Positions 37,501 to 48,900 of a DNA stretch of 64,000 nucleotides are shown here, piece after piece (position 1 is the stretch's first letter; each line of letters opens with the position of its first letter). The notes beneath the pieces are model-generated. The model worked only from the letters and a program-made list of their open reading frames with translations, ran no database searches and was not told the origin of the DNA. The stretch is from Tubulanus polymorphus (Eukaryota; Nemertea; Palaeonemertea; Tubulaniformes; Tubulanidae): assembly GCF_964204645.1 (NCBI RefSeq), contig NC_134026.1:2852001-2916000 (forward strand). The letters are read 5' to 3'. A program made the translations under genes and the position numbers.

Positions 37501-40500
37501 TTCCATGATCTTAGCATTTTGGGAGAACTCTTTAGTTTGTTTCTGACCGAGACTGGTTAAGAGATCGAACAGATTGATATTCATCGATCCGTCGTCGTTT
37601 TTCTTCATCAGGTCCAAATATGCCATTTCGTTTCCGAACATTTTCACGTAGAGTGACGCTTTCGCGTTTGCGTTGCGTGGCGACCGGGCGTTCATCTGAA
37701 AATACCATCATATAAGAAATAAGAATTCAATAGAACTTAATGTTTCGAGGTCAATTACACATATATGGACAATGTCCATCTTGTTCTAACCTTTGCATCG
37801 ATTGCATCCATTTTCCTTTTGTTTATCCTACTTGCAGTTCTTCTCGTGTTCTCTCTGGTCAAAGGCTCTTCTTTGCCACGTCCGAAATAGTTGTCGAGAA
37901 AGCTTTCGAGATTTTCGATTCTACCGCCCAGTTCGAACAGGTTAACAGGTTTTCCAAACACGTCTATCGTAAGGTTTACGGAAGCTGACCGGGGTAATAA
38001 CGACTGTGGTGACCACATCAAGTTCGAGTCTAACTTCGCGCCCATGTTCAGCAGCTTTGAATACGACGAGGCGGCATAATTTCGGGAGAACTTCCTTTTG
38101 TCGAAGTCAGCGAGTTTGGCTAGATTCTTGTCGCGGATAATGGATCGTACTTGGGATCGGAACGGGAAATAAGGCTCATTCATCAGATTTACCAAGTGAC
38201 TCCAGATATATGAGCTAACCTAGAATTTACCATTAATATTACACTGCATGAATATTACACTTTCGTATACGACGATTCATTGGGTCGGAGGAGTAATCTA
38301 TTTCAATTGCTAACCTGATTGACTTGTTCAGTTTCCAGGACCTGTTTGATGACACGTAATGTCTCATCGGATGGGCAGTTCATCAGAGCCAGATAGGCGT
38401 TCATCCTCACTTCAGCATCAGTTTCTTGGTGTCTTAGAATATTGATCAGTACTTGACGCTATTTCAAAATATGAATGAAGCACAGACTTTTGATTTTGAT
38501 GAATTATACATATATCTTTGATTTCAGTAGTTGTTACATCGACAACTTAGTCAACTTTTACTCGTAGTTTTGCCAAACTCACGTGTTTGCACGGTAGACG
38601 ATGCGTTGCTTGTATTGCGGCTACTTTTGTTTCCGCATCAGCTTCAGCGCTCGTGGCACATGCTAATAACACTTGTTCGGATTCTGGGTCTCCTATATTG
38701 CCGAGACCTTTCACCGACAGAATTAGCTACATCGGATATAAGTGACAAAAAAGCAATTATTGTTCCTTTAGATTCTCATTTAAATGGAGAAAACATTTAT
38801 TAGACACCTATTAAGTTAAGCTAGATGTACCTTTTCTCTTTCAGATTCCTCAGTCGACGCTCGACAACTAGGCGAAATGTTTCCGCGTAATTGTCTGACG
38901 ATGGCTTTGACTTCAGATGAGGTTGAGGCGTCTTCTTGGCTCTTTCGCATTTGGTAAACCATGGCTGTTACGGGCAATATGGCCACTTTCATGGTGCGAG
39001 GACTGGACAATAACGGCTGTTGTAGAAAAATTTTTAGACGAATTCATTGATGCACCAGGTGCCGCAAAAGTTACATATGTAAATTTTCTTGGACTTAGAA
39101 ATGACAAATTTTTTCATTTCCTTCTTAAAACTATAGGACTAGCGAACTACATTTAAACAAACAACTTATTCAGATACATCTTTTTCTTTTGTAGTTTTTA
39201 GAAAACTGAAATTACCGCCACAAGGTTAACCATCTGTTTTGTGGGTTTTGGAATCAGCGCCAAACTCGTCAGCCAAATGCCTCGTTGGGTGCCGCTTCTC
39301 ACGTGGCCGGATATCAACGATTCGACCATGACCTTTATAGATGTCGGCGTTGCAACCATAGGAAGCGCATCATGGAAGATTTTCCTGAATTTCATAGATA
39401 TAAATTCCATAAAATGTTCATTATATGATTTGGAACACTCGTGTATGGATTTGTTTTTGGATGTCAAAACAATAGCAAAACAATGAATATAAAAAAATTG
39501 AAACAGGAAACAAGCTTGTCAATATGAATAGGATATTTTGAGTTAGTACTTCCTGTTCAGGTCGATTTATTTAGTTTTCCGCGTAATCTTAAGGACTCAA
39601 TCAATCGACAAGGATATTGATAATCAATTATTTATGGTAGATTGTTATTGATGAAATGTCTTGTTCATATTAATGGCAGATGTCAAAATCGATGATCGGT
39701 ATTAGCAATGAAAATTCAAAATAAGGAACTTCTAAATTCTTTATCCCACTCGATTACATTGTGTAAATCGAATATATCAAATGTCATTAAATACTTCATT
39801 ATCAGAAAAGTCAAACCTTGCTTTGCTGTGCAGAGCATGGCTGTAACAGATTCCTGTGTCGACTTGTGAATGAAGCAATTTCAGTTCGTCATAATCGCAT
39901 CGTTTCAGAAGATTGGTGAGTTTAGCGAACATTTCCGGGTCTTGGGGGCGAATGTCGGTTCTTCCGCACCCGAGGGACCGAATGAGTTCACGGGCTTCGT
40001 GTGCATAGAAAGAAACGACCGTGTTGCCTTCTTTAGAATGGTCGAAAGTAAGGGGTAAACGCTTGGAAACTTCGTCTGAAAATTAATTGTATAGAGGTAA
40101 CTTATAAAATCTCGTATCGTATCAAAGTTATTTGTCTTATTTCAAAGGTCTTATCAAATTAACCCATTCGAATAACGAGTTTTGCGTACATGATGGGATT
40201 TCTGTTCCCTGACGTTTTCTCAGAAACTTCAAAGATTGTTTAATGTGCGTCGTTGCTCCGTTTTTGCCGCGTGAGAATGGTTGGAACTTGTGGGTTTCTT
40301 CGCATTGGACTTTAACAATGTGGCCATCTCGGTTGATTTCCTGAACGCAGTTGTGTTTTCCTTCTATGATAGGTCTTGACTTGATCTCGTGTGACGACGG
40401 GGTTGCCTTCACCGGGCTCGAAACATCGTGACGTTCGTCGCAACTTTCCAGATTCTTTGATTTCTTGATTACTAAGTTCTCGCCACGTGTTCCCAGTGAT

Positions 40501-42558
40501 GAATATTTGGTATCGCATTTTCCTGTCACATCAGTCTTAAAAGAAAAGTTTCTGTTTTTTTTCTATGATTTGTAAATAGATTCTGCATTTCTTAGCATGC
40601 CAATCCGTTAGAATAGCATTTTCACGAATATACAAATCGAAATACTTTTTTCTAAAAATAACTGACGTTTTACTTAGATTTTGCCTAATTCAAGCAGAAA
40701 CAATGATTGGGGTAACACCATTTTCCTTTTCGTATTTTACTTGCCTCTTTGACGGAAATCCGATCGTGGAATTTGGTAGGCGAAAACTGTATCGTTGAGA
40801 GAATACCACGTTTGACATTAAGTACCCAAGGTTTCTCTTCTGTCGAAGGACAAATGGCTTCGATATGGCCGTCTTGGAACGAAAAAGGCAAAGATCTGGC
40901 TTCAAGGGCAGCCTTGAACTCACGCAATGCCGGTGAGGTGATCGTTCTCGACGGATCATTAGGATCGCTCTCCGTTAAATGGACATCCCGTAACTGAAAG
41001 TCAATTTGGAACTTGCTAAAACAATGTATTGCAAAATGTATACTCAATGCTTCGTGAATTGAATATAACTATACTAAGTATAGCTGTACGCTGAATACAA
41101 CGAGATATTGATAGTGATTTGTAGGTTAACCTTTTTATTTGACGCACGAGCTTTCGCTACTAATGAATAGTAGTAACTTCATCTTTCACCCGAAGAAGCT
41201 ACATTACATTAGTAGCGAAAGCTCGTGCGTCAAATAAACTAGTTATCTAGATAATTGCTCGTAGATCTTATAAAGTAGTATTCGTCCCGTTGTATTCATT
41301 ATACATCAGGTTAACACGACTCCTCTACGAATCCGTACATAATGTTACGATACAAAATAATCGTTATAACACAAAATAAGAAAGAGTAAGTAACGTGTAA
41401 TTATTTTTCTATGTGTCCTAAAAAGTCTCGAATGTTAATGAAAAAGTTGTTTTTCAATGGTGCGTTTTTTCACTGTATTTTACCGTCATTATCATTTCAC
41501 ATGGTACAACGACCCCGATGTGTACGGCCGCCCGGATGTGAATTTTCGACTGTTTATTGCTTGTTTCGTGTAGACGCGTCACAGTGTCAGACTCGTGTAG
41601 GTATTCATAAGTTGAACCTGTCTCGTATCTGAATTTGTTCGCCGCTAAATATAGCAAGAAGAAGTTATTACGGTGGGTTTGGGCATACAACCAAAAATAA
41701 ACATAGCATCAAACAAAATCAATTTACAAAATAAAAAAAAGGACAATTATTTCCTATTTCAAGATGAATAGAAAACATAGAATGAATATTACAGTCGTTT
41801 CTATTTGTTGTCTTTAAATGGAGAAATATATCGTGGTAAATATCAAAACTTTATGTAATTGTTCGAGCTACTTGTTGCCCCTACGAACCCTCTATGTTGG
41901 TAAAGTCAATCGCAGCTTTATTAGATTTGAATGTTGCGCAATGAAAAAATAATAAATCTATAAAACCGATATCATAATCTTAATGTTGTACAAGGCTAAA
42001 ACTGTCTGAAGTGGTTGTTTGTTAGAAATCAGTACATGTACTTACCAACACACGACCTTGCGCATTTCGCTTCTTGATATCGATTTACATGGATAGGACC
42101 TTAAAGTAGATGTTATCTTTGCATGAAATTTTGCTTTTATCACTTATTATGAATAAATTCATAACAGTTGTATTGAGTCCTCTTTTTCATGAAAGTTTCT
42201 AGACTGCTCTCAGCTTAACGTCCATTGAAATAGGAGAAAACGTTAGTTCATTTTACTAGTGTCGATTATCATCAATCTTTAAGCCAAACAAACATATTCT
42301 ACACGGTATGGAGTTTCGGTTTAATCATCGTCATCTGTTCCACCCAGTTTTACAACATACAATTATCATTGTAAGAAAACCCAAACCCGCTTTTCCAGCA
42401 AATCTCTGATAAAATAATTTCAACGACTTTCATATACCGGGTATTCTAAAGTTACGAAAATTAGACTTGTAAAGTAAATCATATATGTTTTAAGTCTTAC
42501 CTGCCAGAGTCCCGGCTACGAAAGCAGCCAAAAGTACGGAAAGCCTCATGTCAACCAT
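25565..42558 (-). CDS. apolpp: Apolipophorin-type large lipid transfer protein, 35 exons
   Basis: A secreted lipoprotein backbone that carries lipids in body fluid. Exons, 5' to 3' on the minus strand: 42558-42501, 41644-41484, 40993-40745, 40535-40190, 40075-39817, 39384-39216, 39016-38831, 38726-38583, 38458-38315, 38219-37791, 37695-37423, 37308-37238, 37094-36912, 36773-36518, 36416-36233, 36151-35891, 35779-35542, 35405-35159, 34901-34658, 34484-30853, 30773-30456, 30287-29853, 29775-29695, 29611-29499, 29338-29107, 29032-28930, 28845-28688, 28615-28297, 28203-27989, 27861-27451, 27307-27154, 27067-26888, 26699-26319, 26057-25798, 25678-25565. They sum to 11,208 bp, 3,735 residues plus stop. 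A signal peptide (RLSVLLAAFVAGTLA) opens it. The vitellogenin N-terminal lipid-binding module (about 20-570) includes ALREFKAALEARSLPF and SVKETDVTGKC. DUF1943-like and beta-rich regions follow, then a VWD domain (about 3165-3365) and a VWA-like tail (DVIFVVEE). Length and order fit apolipophorin; vitellogenins are usually shorter. Least certain: the exon 4 donor, the exon 14 donor (36518 or 36503) and the last exon. Confidence 0.9.
27451..28203 (-). other. VWD domain exons of apolipophorin
   Basis: Exons 29 and 30 (28203-27989 and 27861-27451) encode a von Willebrand type D domain. Signatures are NQHFITFDKKYYELAGKCSY at the start, then SVSCDTAHDSCTVSI, and the family-typical GLMGTFDNEQNNELMTPDG near the end. 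The cysteines expected of the VWD core are present. In apolipophorins this domain sits near the C-terminus, as here. Confidence 0.9.
30853..34484 (-). other. Giant 3.6-kb exon 20 encoding beta-rich lipid-binding region
   Basis: A single uninterrupted exon of 3,632 bp, about ten times the next largest class of exons in this gene, encodes 1,210 residues. The translation alternates polar and hydrophobic residues, as in the amphipathic beta-strand clusters that bind neutral lipid in apoB and apolipophorins. It contains a series of TP-anchored repeats of about 57 residues between 32100 and 33240. Several antisense frames inside it (one of 224 codons on the + strand) are shadows. Confidence 0.85.
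40743..40744 (-). other. GC-AG splice donor of apolipophorin intron 3
   Basis: Exon 3 must end ...AAAGAG to join exon 4 in frame (SVKE/TDVTGKC), and the intron then begins GCAAGT, the consensus of the rare GC-AG class. The nearby GTAAAA four bases downstream would leave one extra base, and exon 4 would then hit a stop. Confidence 0.75.
41092..41299. mobile_element. Nested inverted-repeat element in apolipophorin intron 2
   Basis: The outer ends TGAATACAACG (41092-41102) and its inverse (41289-41299) enclose a perfect 31-bp inverted repeat (41134-41164 against 41208-41238) around a 43-bp loop. The arm contains GACGCACGAGCTTTCGCTAC. Between the hairpin and the right end lies AGATAATTGCTCGTAG (41249-41264), which matches the terminus of the MITE at 22022-22628. 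A small non-coding foldback element. Confidence 0.75.
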
Positions 42559-42690
42559 GCTGACTGACAGGCTGGCTTCTATTGAATTTTTGTTTTATCT
42601 GCGACTTCCTTTTGTAGCCTACAAGGTGCTTGATTTGGAATCAAAGTTCGCGATATTTTCGCTTACGCAGTTGAATGCGTGTTTGTTTCG

Positions 42691-42696
42691 TTTATA
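42691..42696 (-). promoter_or_regulatory. Candidate TATA box of apolipophorin
   Basis: TATAAA on the minus strand lies 133 bp upstream of the start codon at 42556-42558, which would leave a 5' UTR of about 100 bp with no intron before the signal-peptide exon. Position is plausible for a highly expressed secreted protein; no transcript evidence. Confidence 0.4.
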
Positions 42697-44750
42697 TCAA
42701 GATGACCCGTGCGTGCAAAGTGTCTAATTTTTTTTTCTTCTAAATCTTTCTATCGATAATGTTAGAAAAATACACGATACAATTTGCCAAGAAATAGAAT
42801 AACGCACTTTCAATCACTGGAGGTAAAACCCGTCTACTTGCAAACTAAACACCGAGTAGTGTGAAGCCAATTGGAATTAGATCCTTCATGGTGTTTAGAC
42901 AAGAACTCAGCCACGTGAATTCTCTATATTTCTTCTGGCATTTCACTATCAAATTTGTAAAAAGGCCTTTTGATACGCAGGATATAAGAATCACATATGA
43001 CAAGAAATGCATGGAAATACATTTTGGGAGGGAATCAAAAGTCCTCCAAAGCCATGATAACCAATGAAAGTCGCCACAGTTGTTGGTAATTCATCGTAGA
43101 TATCCGAGTCTATGACGATATGGCAGTATACGAATATTTTATTACATCGCTAATTCATTAGAATAGATTACAAAACATTTATCAGTGTAAAAAAAAGGAT
43201 GCCCATTTTTCATGATCTCTTTTCGAATGAAGGTAGAACGAAACGTGGAGTATAGGGTTGAATGAGTATAAGTGGCCATTAGGAAGTACACTGGTCATTG
43301 AGTACCTCGTAATCTAAGAACTGTTTGGATACTGTGTTTCATTAGGTGCGAACAAATCGAAATTAAACGATAAACCACGAAAAAAGAGTGCAATTCAATC
43401 CAAAACAGGCCTCTTAACGGTTTTATCTTCAAACTTTGTCACAATGTTTGTCATTCAGTTTCAAATTCGTGTTGGAATCAGATGATTAAATGACAATGTG
43501 TTGTTTTAGTAATCTAGAAAAAATGTTGCATTTGCTTTGATATTTTGATAAGAATACATCGGAATCAGCTTTGAATTCCGTAGAAATTGTGGAGAAAGGC
43601 AGCAATTTACATATAAATTTATCGAAATGCTTTTCGAAGGGTTTTTCAACTTATTTCATATTCTTAACCTCCATTAGAAGAAATATAAGATGGAATTAAG
43701 CGTAAGCTTTCAATCAACCTGAAATAAGAGTTTGTACAGCAAAAACAACATTTTCATTATTTCCTGTCGTTATTAGAAACGACTGTTAGATAGTAAAAAA
43801 GTAACGAATATCAATTACGAGTTGATAGTAAAATATCCACATCAAAACGTGGGGAATAGATTGTTTAATAAAATCACACTATGTGTGAATGTAGATGCGT
43901 CACCTGACGATGATCTCTAGAGAAAGTCGTGGGGTGTCCTCCGTTTCTAAATTTTTAATTTTTGAATTTATATGCTATGCTTTTAAATCTATTCAAGGTG
44001 AGTTTTTGTATCATATCATTTACAATTTCTTTGAACGATCAGACTTCGAACTTGATAGCGAGATTTTTGGAGAAAACGTAGGCGTTTGCCCGTGATACAG
44101 AGGATTAGCGCTTGCAGGGTTCGTGCACGCGTCCATCACGCGTCATACCTCGCCGTTCTAAAACCACTTTCTAACATAAAAGCCAGTCATTACGTATGAA
44201 TAATGAATGCGGTTTCGTGAAAAGATAAATGCACGGTCTACCGTAAAGCTTTGTCTTTTCTATATATGACTATAAACGATGGGAATAAGCGTAATGTGTA
44301 TACGTGGCACAATCAACGAATAGCTGGGCCTCGAATGATCTATATACATACATCTAACAAAGGGCCCGCTTCTGTAAATGCGACCCTGGCAAGCGTAGGT
44401 GTGAGATCGAACCAGAATGTCCGTTGGTAATTTCAAATGAATTTTAAGATTAGAATCCTGATATTGTCTCCAGATTCGAAACGACAAAAACGAATAGAAA
44501 TAGCCTAAGAACAACAGTAGTCTATTTTAAAGAGTTGGTTTCAGAGAAATGAGTCCATGCCCATGTTTGCTGGTCCAAATATTTACGCTCAGGCAGCCAT
44601 CGATGATATGCATTTTCTATCAACCAGGTTCACAACCCGTATAGTAACTGCTTTATTTTGTGCATATATGTATATATAATTACAGAGAGCTTTTAATTAA
44701 ATATTAATGAACCATACAAAAATGCACGCTTGAGAAATGAATGCACGCCG

Positions 44751-44781
44751 TGGTTGATGATTACCAGGCAATCATCAACCA
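44751..44781. repeat. Perfect 12-bp hairpin
   Basis: TGGTTGATGATT is followed after 7 bases by its exact inverse, AATCATCAACCA. It is isolated and non-coding; function unknown. Confidence 0.85.
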
Positions 44782-44852
44782 GTTTTTATAATTCACATTC
44801 GTTTCGATAGTGCACTTTCGACTGAATATCACGGTGTATATGATATTTGTAG

Positions 44853-44886
44853 ATAAGCAGTTTCAAGGGATAAGCAGTTTCAAGGG
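44853..44886. repeat. 17-bp tandem duplication
   Basis: ATAAGCAGTTTCAAGGG occurs twice head to tail without mismatches. Confidence 0.9.
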
Positions 44887-45999
44887 ATACAAACGTATAG
44901 AATAGAATATTAGAATCATTTTATGAAATCTGAACTTTAGAAGGAATGAATTAGTACCAAAGTTCTTTGAAACGATAAACATGTTAGATCTATTTGCGAC
45001 CTTGACAAAATCACCCGCCACGAGCCGAGAACTCTGCGTCCGCATTATTCGGCTCGTCTGCGGGAACCTTAACTTATTGCACCACGTTTAGCCAGTGGAA
45101 AGCACTCAACATATCCATGGCCACCCTCTTAATTGAATCGCACCATGTACACGTTTCGATACCTATGTGCAGAGGAGGTAATTATTAATGATGTTACCTA
45201 TCTATTATCGTATTTATATTATATATTGAATATCGATATAGATTCACAGTAAAGCGTTTTAAGTCGTACAACTGTCGCACTGCGATAGAAGACTTACGTA
45301 ATTACCCTTACTACATCGGCTACATGGCCCTGCGGGTTTGGTCAATTGTTAATGAGTTCGATGGCTTCTAAAGATACGATAATTGTTGATCACTGTTGCT
45401 CTACTATGAGTTTGCAGTTCATCATAAATTAGATTTCTGAAGTTGCGGTCATTATGTATATAAATACTACGACCATAAACTCAGCACGATGGCCGCAAGA
45501 AGTAGTATCTCACTAATGTACCGGTGCAAGATTGAATGGTCACATTTTGACTCAATTCTCTGAGTTTTGTGTGTCATGTTTATTTCGTGTGTTTATTCAC
45601 TACTGATGAATTCATCTTCGCGTTCGTCTTTTGGATCCAGTGTATTCACATTTTCTTTTCGGGGTGTTATGTAAACCTGTTTGTCGAACAGTGTCATTCG
45701 ACTAAAAACGCCTGATGATTCACTCGCAGTGTAGAAGTTGATGTTTGATTTGCAGGCAGCTGGCGGCGGCAGTAGAGCACGCTGCTCCCGTGAGAACGCA
45801 ACACGCCGATATTCACTCGTGTCACCGGGATCCCAAATCGGACTGTTCCTGATATACTAAGGTTGATGATGTTTTTTGCCAGTTTATTTCATTTGTTGAA
45901 ACAATCTAATCGTGGAAGGAATCAGTGAAATGTAAGTAGTAAAGACATAATTTGTATTCGTGATTATTGAATTCAAGTGTTCATTCTCATCTTGGATAG

Positions 46000-46150
46000 A
46001 TTTTAGCCTTGGCTATCACCTATCCAAAATAAACTTAAAAGTAAATTTTGTTTCTGATATTGGATAGTATTGACATTCATGTTGTATTCTCTTTTTGCTC
46101 TAAGCAAAGCACTTGTTAGCAATAAAATATATTCTATTCTATTCTTATTA
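46000..46150 (+). mobile_element. Possible 3' tail of a non-LTR retrotransposon
   Basis: The segment ends in CAATAAAATATATTCTATTC followed by further ATTCT units. A polyadenylation-like motif followed by short tandem pentamers is typical of LINE 3' ends in invertebrates. No reverse transcriptase frame lies upstream, so it would be a severely 5'-truncated copy. Confidence 0.35.
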
Positions 46151-48745
46151 GACACGATTCTGGGCGGCTTCGATCGCGCCAGATATTTTAGGCATCATTA
46201 CCCTTAACAACGTTATGTAATAGCAATCTATGAAGATGGATTTTTCAACCTTCAAGGCATGACACTTTTAATCTGTCGTACGCTCTCGTAGGCGTACTTC
46301 ATGATTATATCTACCTGAAAGCGATTAATGTTTTTAGTCGGCGTGACTATATAACTGCTAGGTATATACCGGTATTTACTTCCGTATTCTGGTTAATGAT
46401 CCTTCTTAAAAAGAGATCTTCTTATCAATATAGCATCGTGATATTATATTCGATGATCTCTCCTGGGATGGCGGGATTCGCCGTTCATGTTTATGCATTC
46501 TCAAAATGAAGTTTTTAGAAGATTTGAACATGTATCAATGCCACAATGTGAACATGAAAGATGCTCCATTTATACATGCCTAGGGGTCTACTCATTTTTT
46601 TTAGGAAACCGGATTGTAAGGTATATGTCATAGTGAAGTGGGTGTGTCATCGTAATCGTCTGGTGCCCGAGGCCGAGACATTCAAATATGAATCACTCTC
46701 CCCAACAGAAAACTAATTCTATCTCGAAAGACTCGAGACTGTTGAATTGTCGATACTCCATTATTCAATGGTAGCTTCAAATTGTCACACTATAACATCG
46801 TGTAGTACTTTCATCCAGTTAACACGAAGCATTAAGTTACATTCTCCTTCCTACTAGACTGTTGACATTTGTCCCAATCTCAACATCTGACCTCGTCTGG
46901 ATATTTACTTCTTTTCCTCCCGTCTGCCTCTCACTGTCTCCGTCTCTGACAACTTTCTCATTAACAGTCGATGATTTATGCTTTGATTCCGTGTCCACAA
47001 TTTACGTACAGCCTGCGTAATGTTTGCGAACGTGTTGATTCGAACATATTGATCGTGTAAAGTGATAATATTTAGACAAGTGTCTTATGTTAATATCCTG
47101 TTACTGATCTGATTTCGTCAAGTATAAATACAACGCGAAATATTTTGAAAGAACACTTTTCTCATTTCCGCGCTTATTTTGAACGAGGGTTTATGGTAAT
47201 GATTAAGTTCAGACCTCAGCTCTCGGCGAAACGACAGTGCTGCTCCTTCAGAAACACTTTGGTTTGGACACATCATATTAAAAAGAAGTTTTACTTCATC
47301 AATGCATTTATGTAATTTTAGTTTCATGTTGTTGATTAATAATTAACTGAAAATGATTGACACCCCGGTTTTAATTAGTCACTTTAAAATCAATAAGGAT
47401 GACACACGTGACACACACTATGTATATCATTTATGGTCATATACAGCTTCATTATCACAGCGATACACCCTTTTATGAGTCACGTGTATTTGGACCCGAT
47501 CTCGCCTCTAGAAAGTGGGCTACAGGGGCTCTCATTTTGTCCCCACACTGGACAGGAAATTAATAGATGAGACACGCGAATATGTTCGAATTGTCTACGT
47601 TATTGGCCTCAGGGGATTTATTCTAACCACCTATAGATGTTTAATTATATCGTGTCCACAAGTATTCCCAGTTATGAATTCGAAACTACAATGCATCTAT
47701 TATATACGTATTCTATACGTCGACTGGTAACTCTGTGTTAAGGTCGTTCGTTGCTTCCGTCCGAGGAAGAGCAGAAATTCTTCCACATTTTACCGAACAA
47801 AATATAGTGAAATGAAAAATAATTCTGTCTCGAGTTTTTGTCACATTTTCTCGGATGAGATGAAAAGATCTATCGTCCGGGAAAACAGATGCAATTAGCG
47901 GTTCGCCCTTTTTTGCATTCAATTGCCTGGAGGGAAAAACGGATTAACTAGTTATTATAAAAAGTGCACAATGGAAGAGAGATTGCCTCAATTGCGAGAT
48001 TAGATGATAATCAGTTAAAAACATAAATCCTGGAGCATTCTTTTTCTCATTTAATAAGACATTCAAAACTTGTTAAATCCGATGTGATTATTTATATCAT
48101 ACTCTGCAATATTTTAAAATTTAGCACGATCACCTTTATGGGGTTTTTTAGTTTGTCGTGTAAATGATAATACACACATTATTCAATTACCTCCCTCTTC
48201 AAAAATATAGCAATCTCGATATTGTTGTACACATGATGTCCGAGGTTTTGTGTTTCTCTATTATATGACAGATATTGGAGTGGCAACAAATGCACAATGT
48301 ACCGGGTGTTTTTAATAGATCTGGGCGCTTCAAATAGATTGACACAATGTAAAATCTGTTGAATATTGTATGCAATATCCGACATATAGAATTTTTGCAT
48401 GCATAATGCTTAATACGATGATGCATAGTGGCTTGATAGTTGGTCAAACATAATCAAACGCCTCTATCCTTTGCCGCACCTTGGTACCTGTTCAAAACTA
48501 ATGAGGGCTCAAATGTAACATGTTCAGTTGAAACTATGTTGACCAAACATATTTTCCATCTCATATGAGAATTCAGTTAGACCCTGGGCATGTTGGTTGT
48601 TTCCTAACAGTACTGCTAAGCGATGCAAGTATATATGTCGTCGAAGTGCTTAAAAAACTCAATTTCAAAATCTAGGGCTTCCAACAACCATTCAATATGT
48701 ATAAGCGTGTGATATCTCTGGGCGGCATTGGGGTAATGTCCCCTT

Positions 48746-48900
48746 AAGGCTGGCTTATGTCGACAAGCAACGCGACGCCTACCGACGCAACTGGGTTTAT
48801 CGCCGATTAGCGGCAACTAGCGACCTACGAGAGGCCGCCAGTTGCTCCTCAATCGGCCAGCTAGAAAAATGATGCAGTTGCTGCCGAACCGGCATGTGTC
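48746..48900. mobile_element. MITE-like GC-rich palindromic remnant
   Basis: In an AT-rich setting, a GC-rich block contains CGCCGATTAGCGGCAACTAG (48801-48820) and, about 12 bp later, the imperfect inverse GGCCGCCAGTTGCTCCTCAA (48833-48852) continuing into TCGGCC. The segment is flanked by related CGACGC and CAGTTGC motifs. Non-coding; probably an old inverted-repeat transposon remnant. Confidence 0.45.

Noticed and set aside
43895-44095. A 66-codon + strand frame in the gene-poor region
   Set aside because: No recognisable domain and no splice or promoter context; length is expected by chance.
45755-45860. A GC-richer segment after TTTGCAG as a first exon of the Tincar-like gene
   Set aside because: No clear donor partner or frame; kept only as a lead for transcript mapping.
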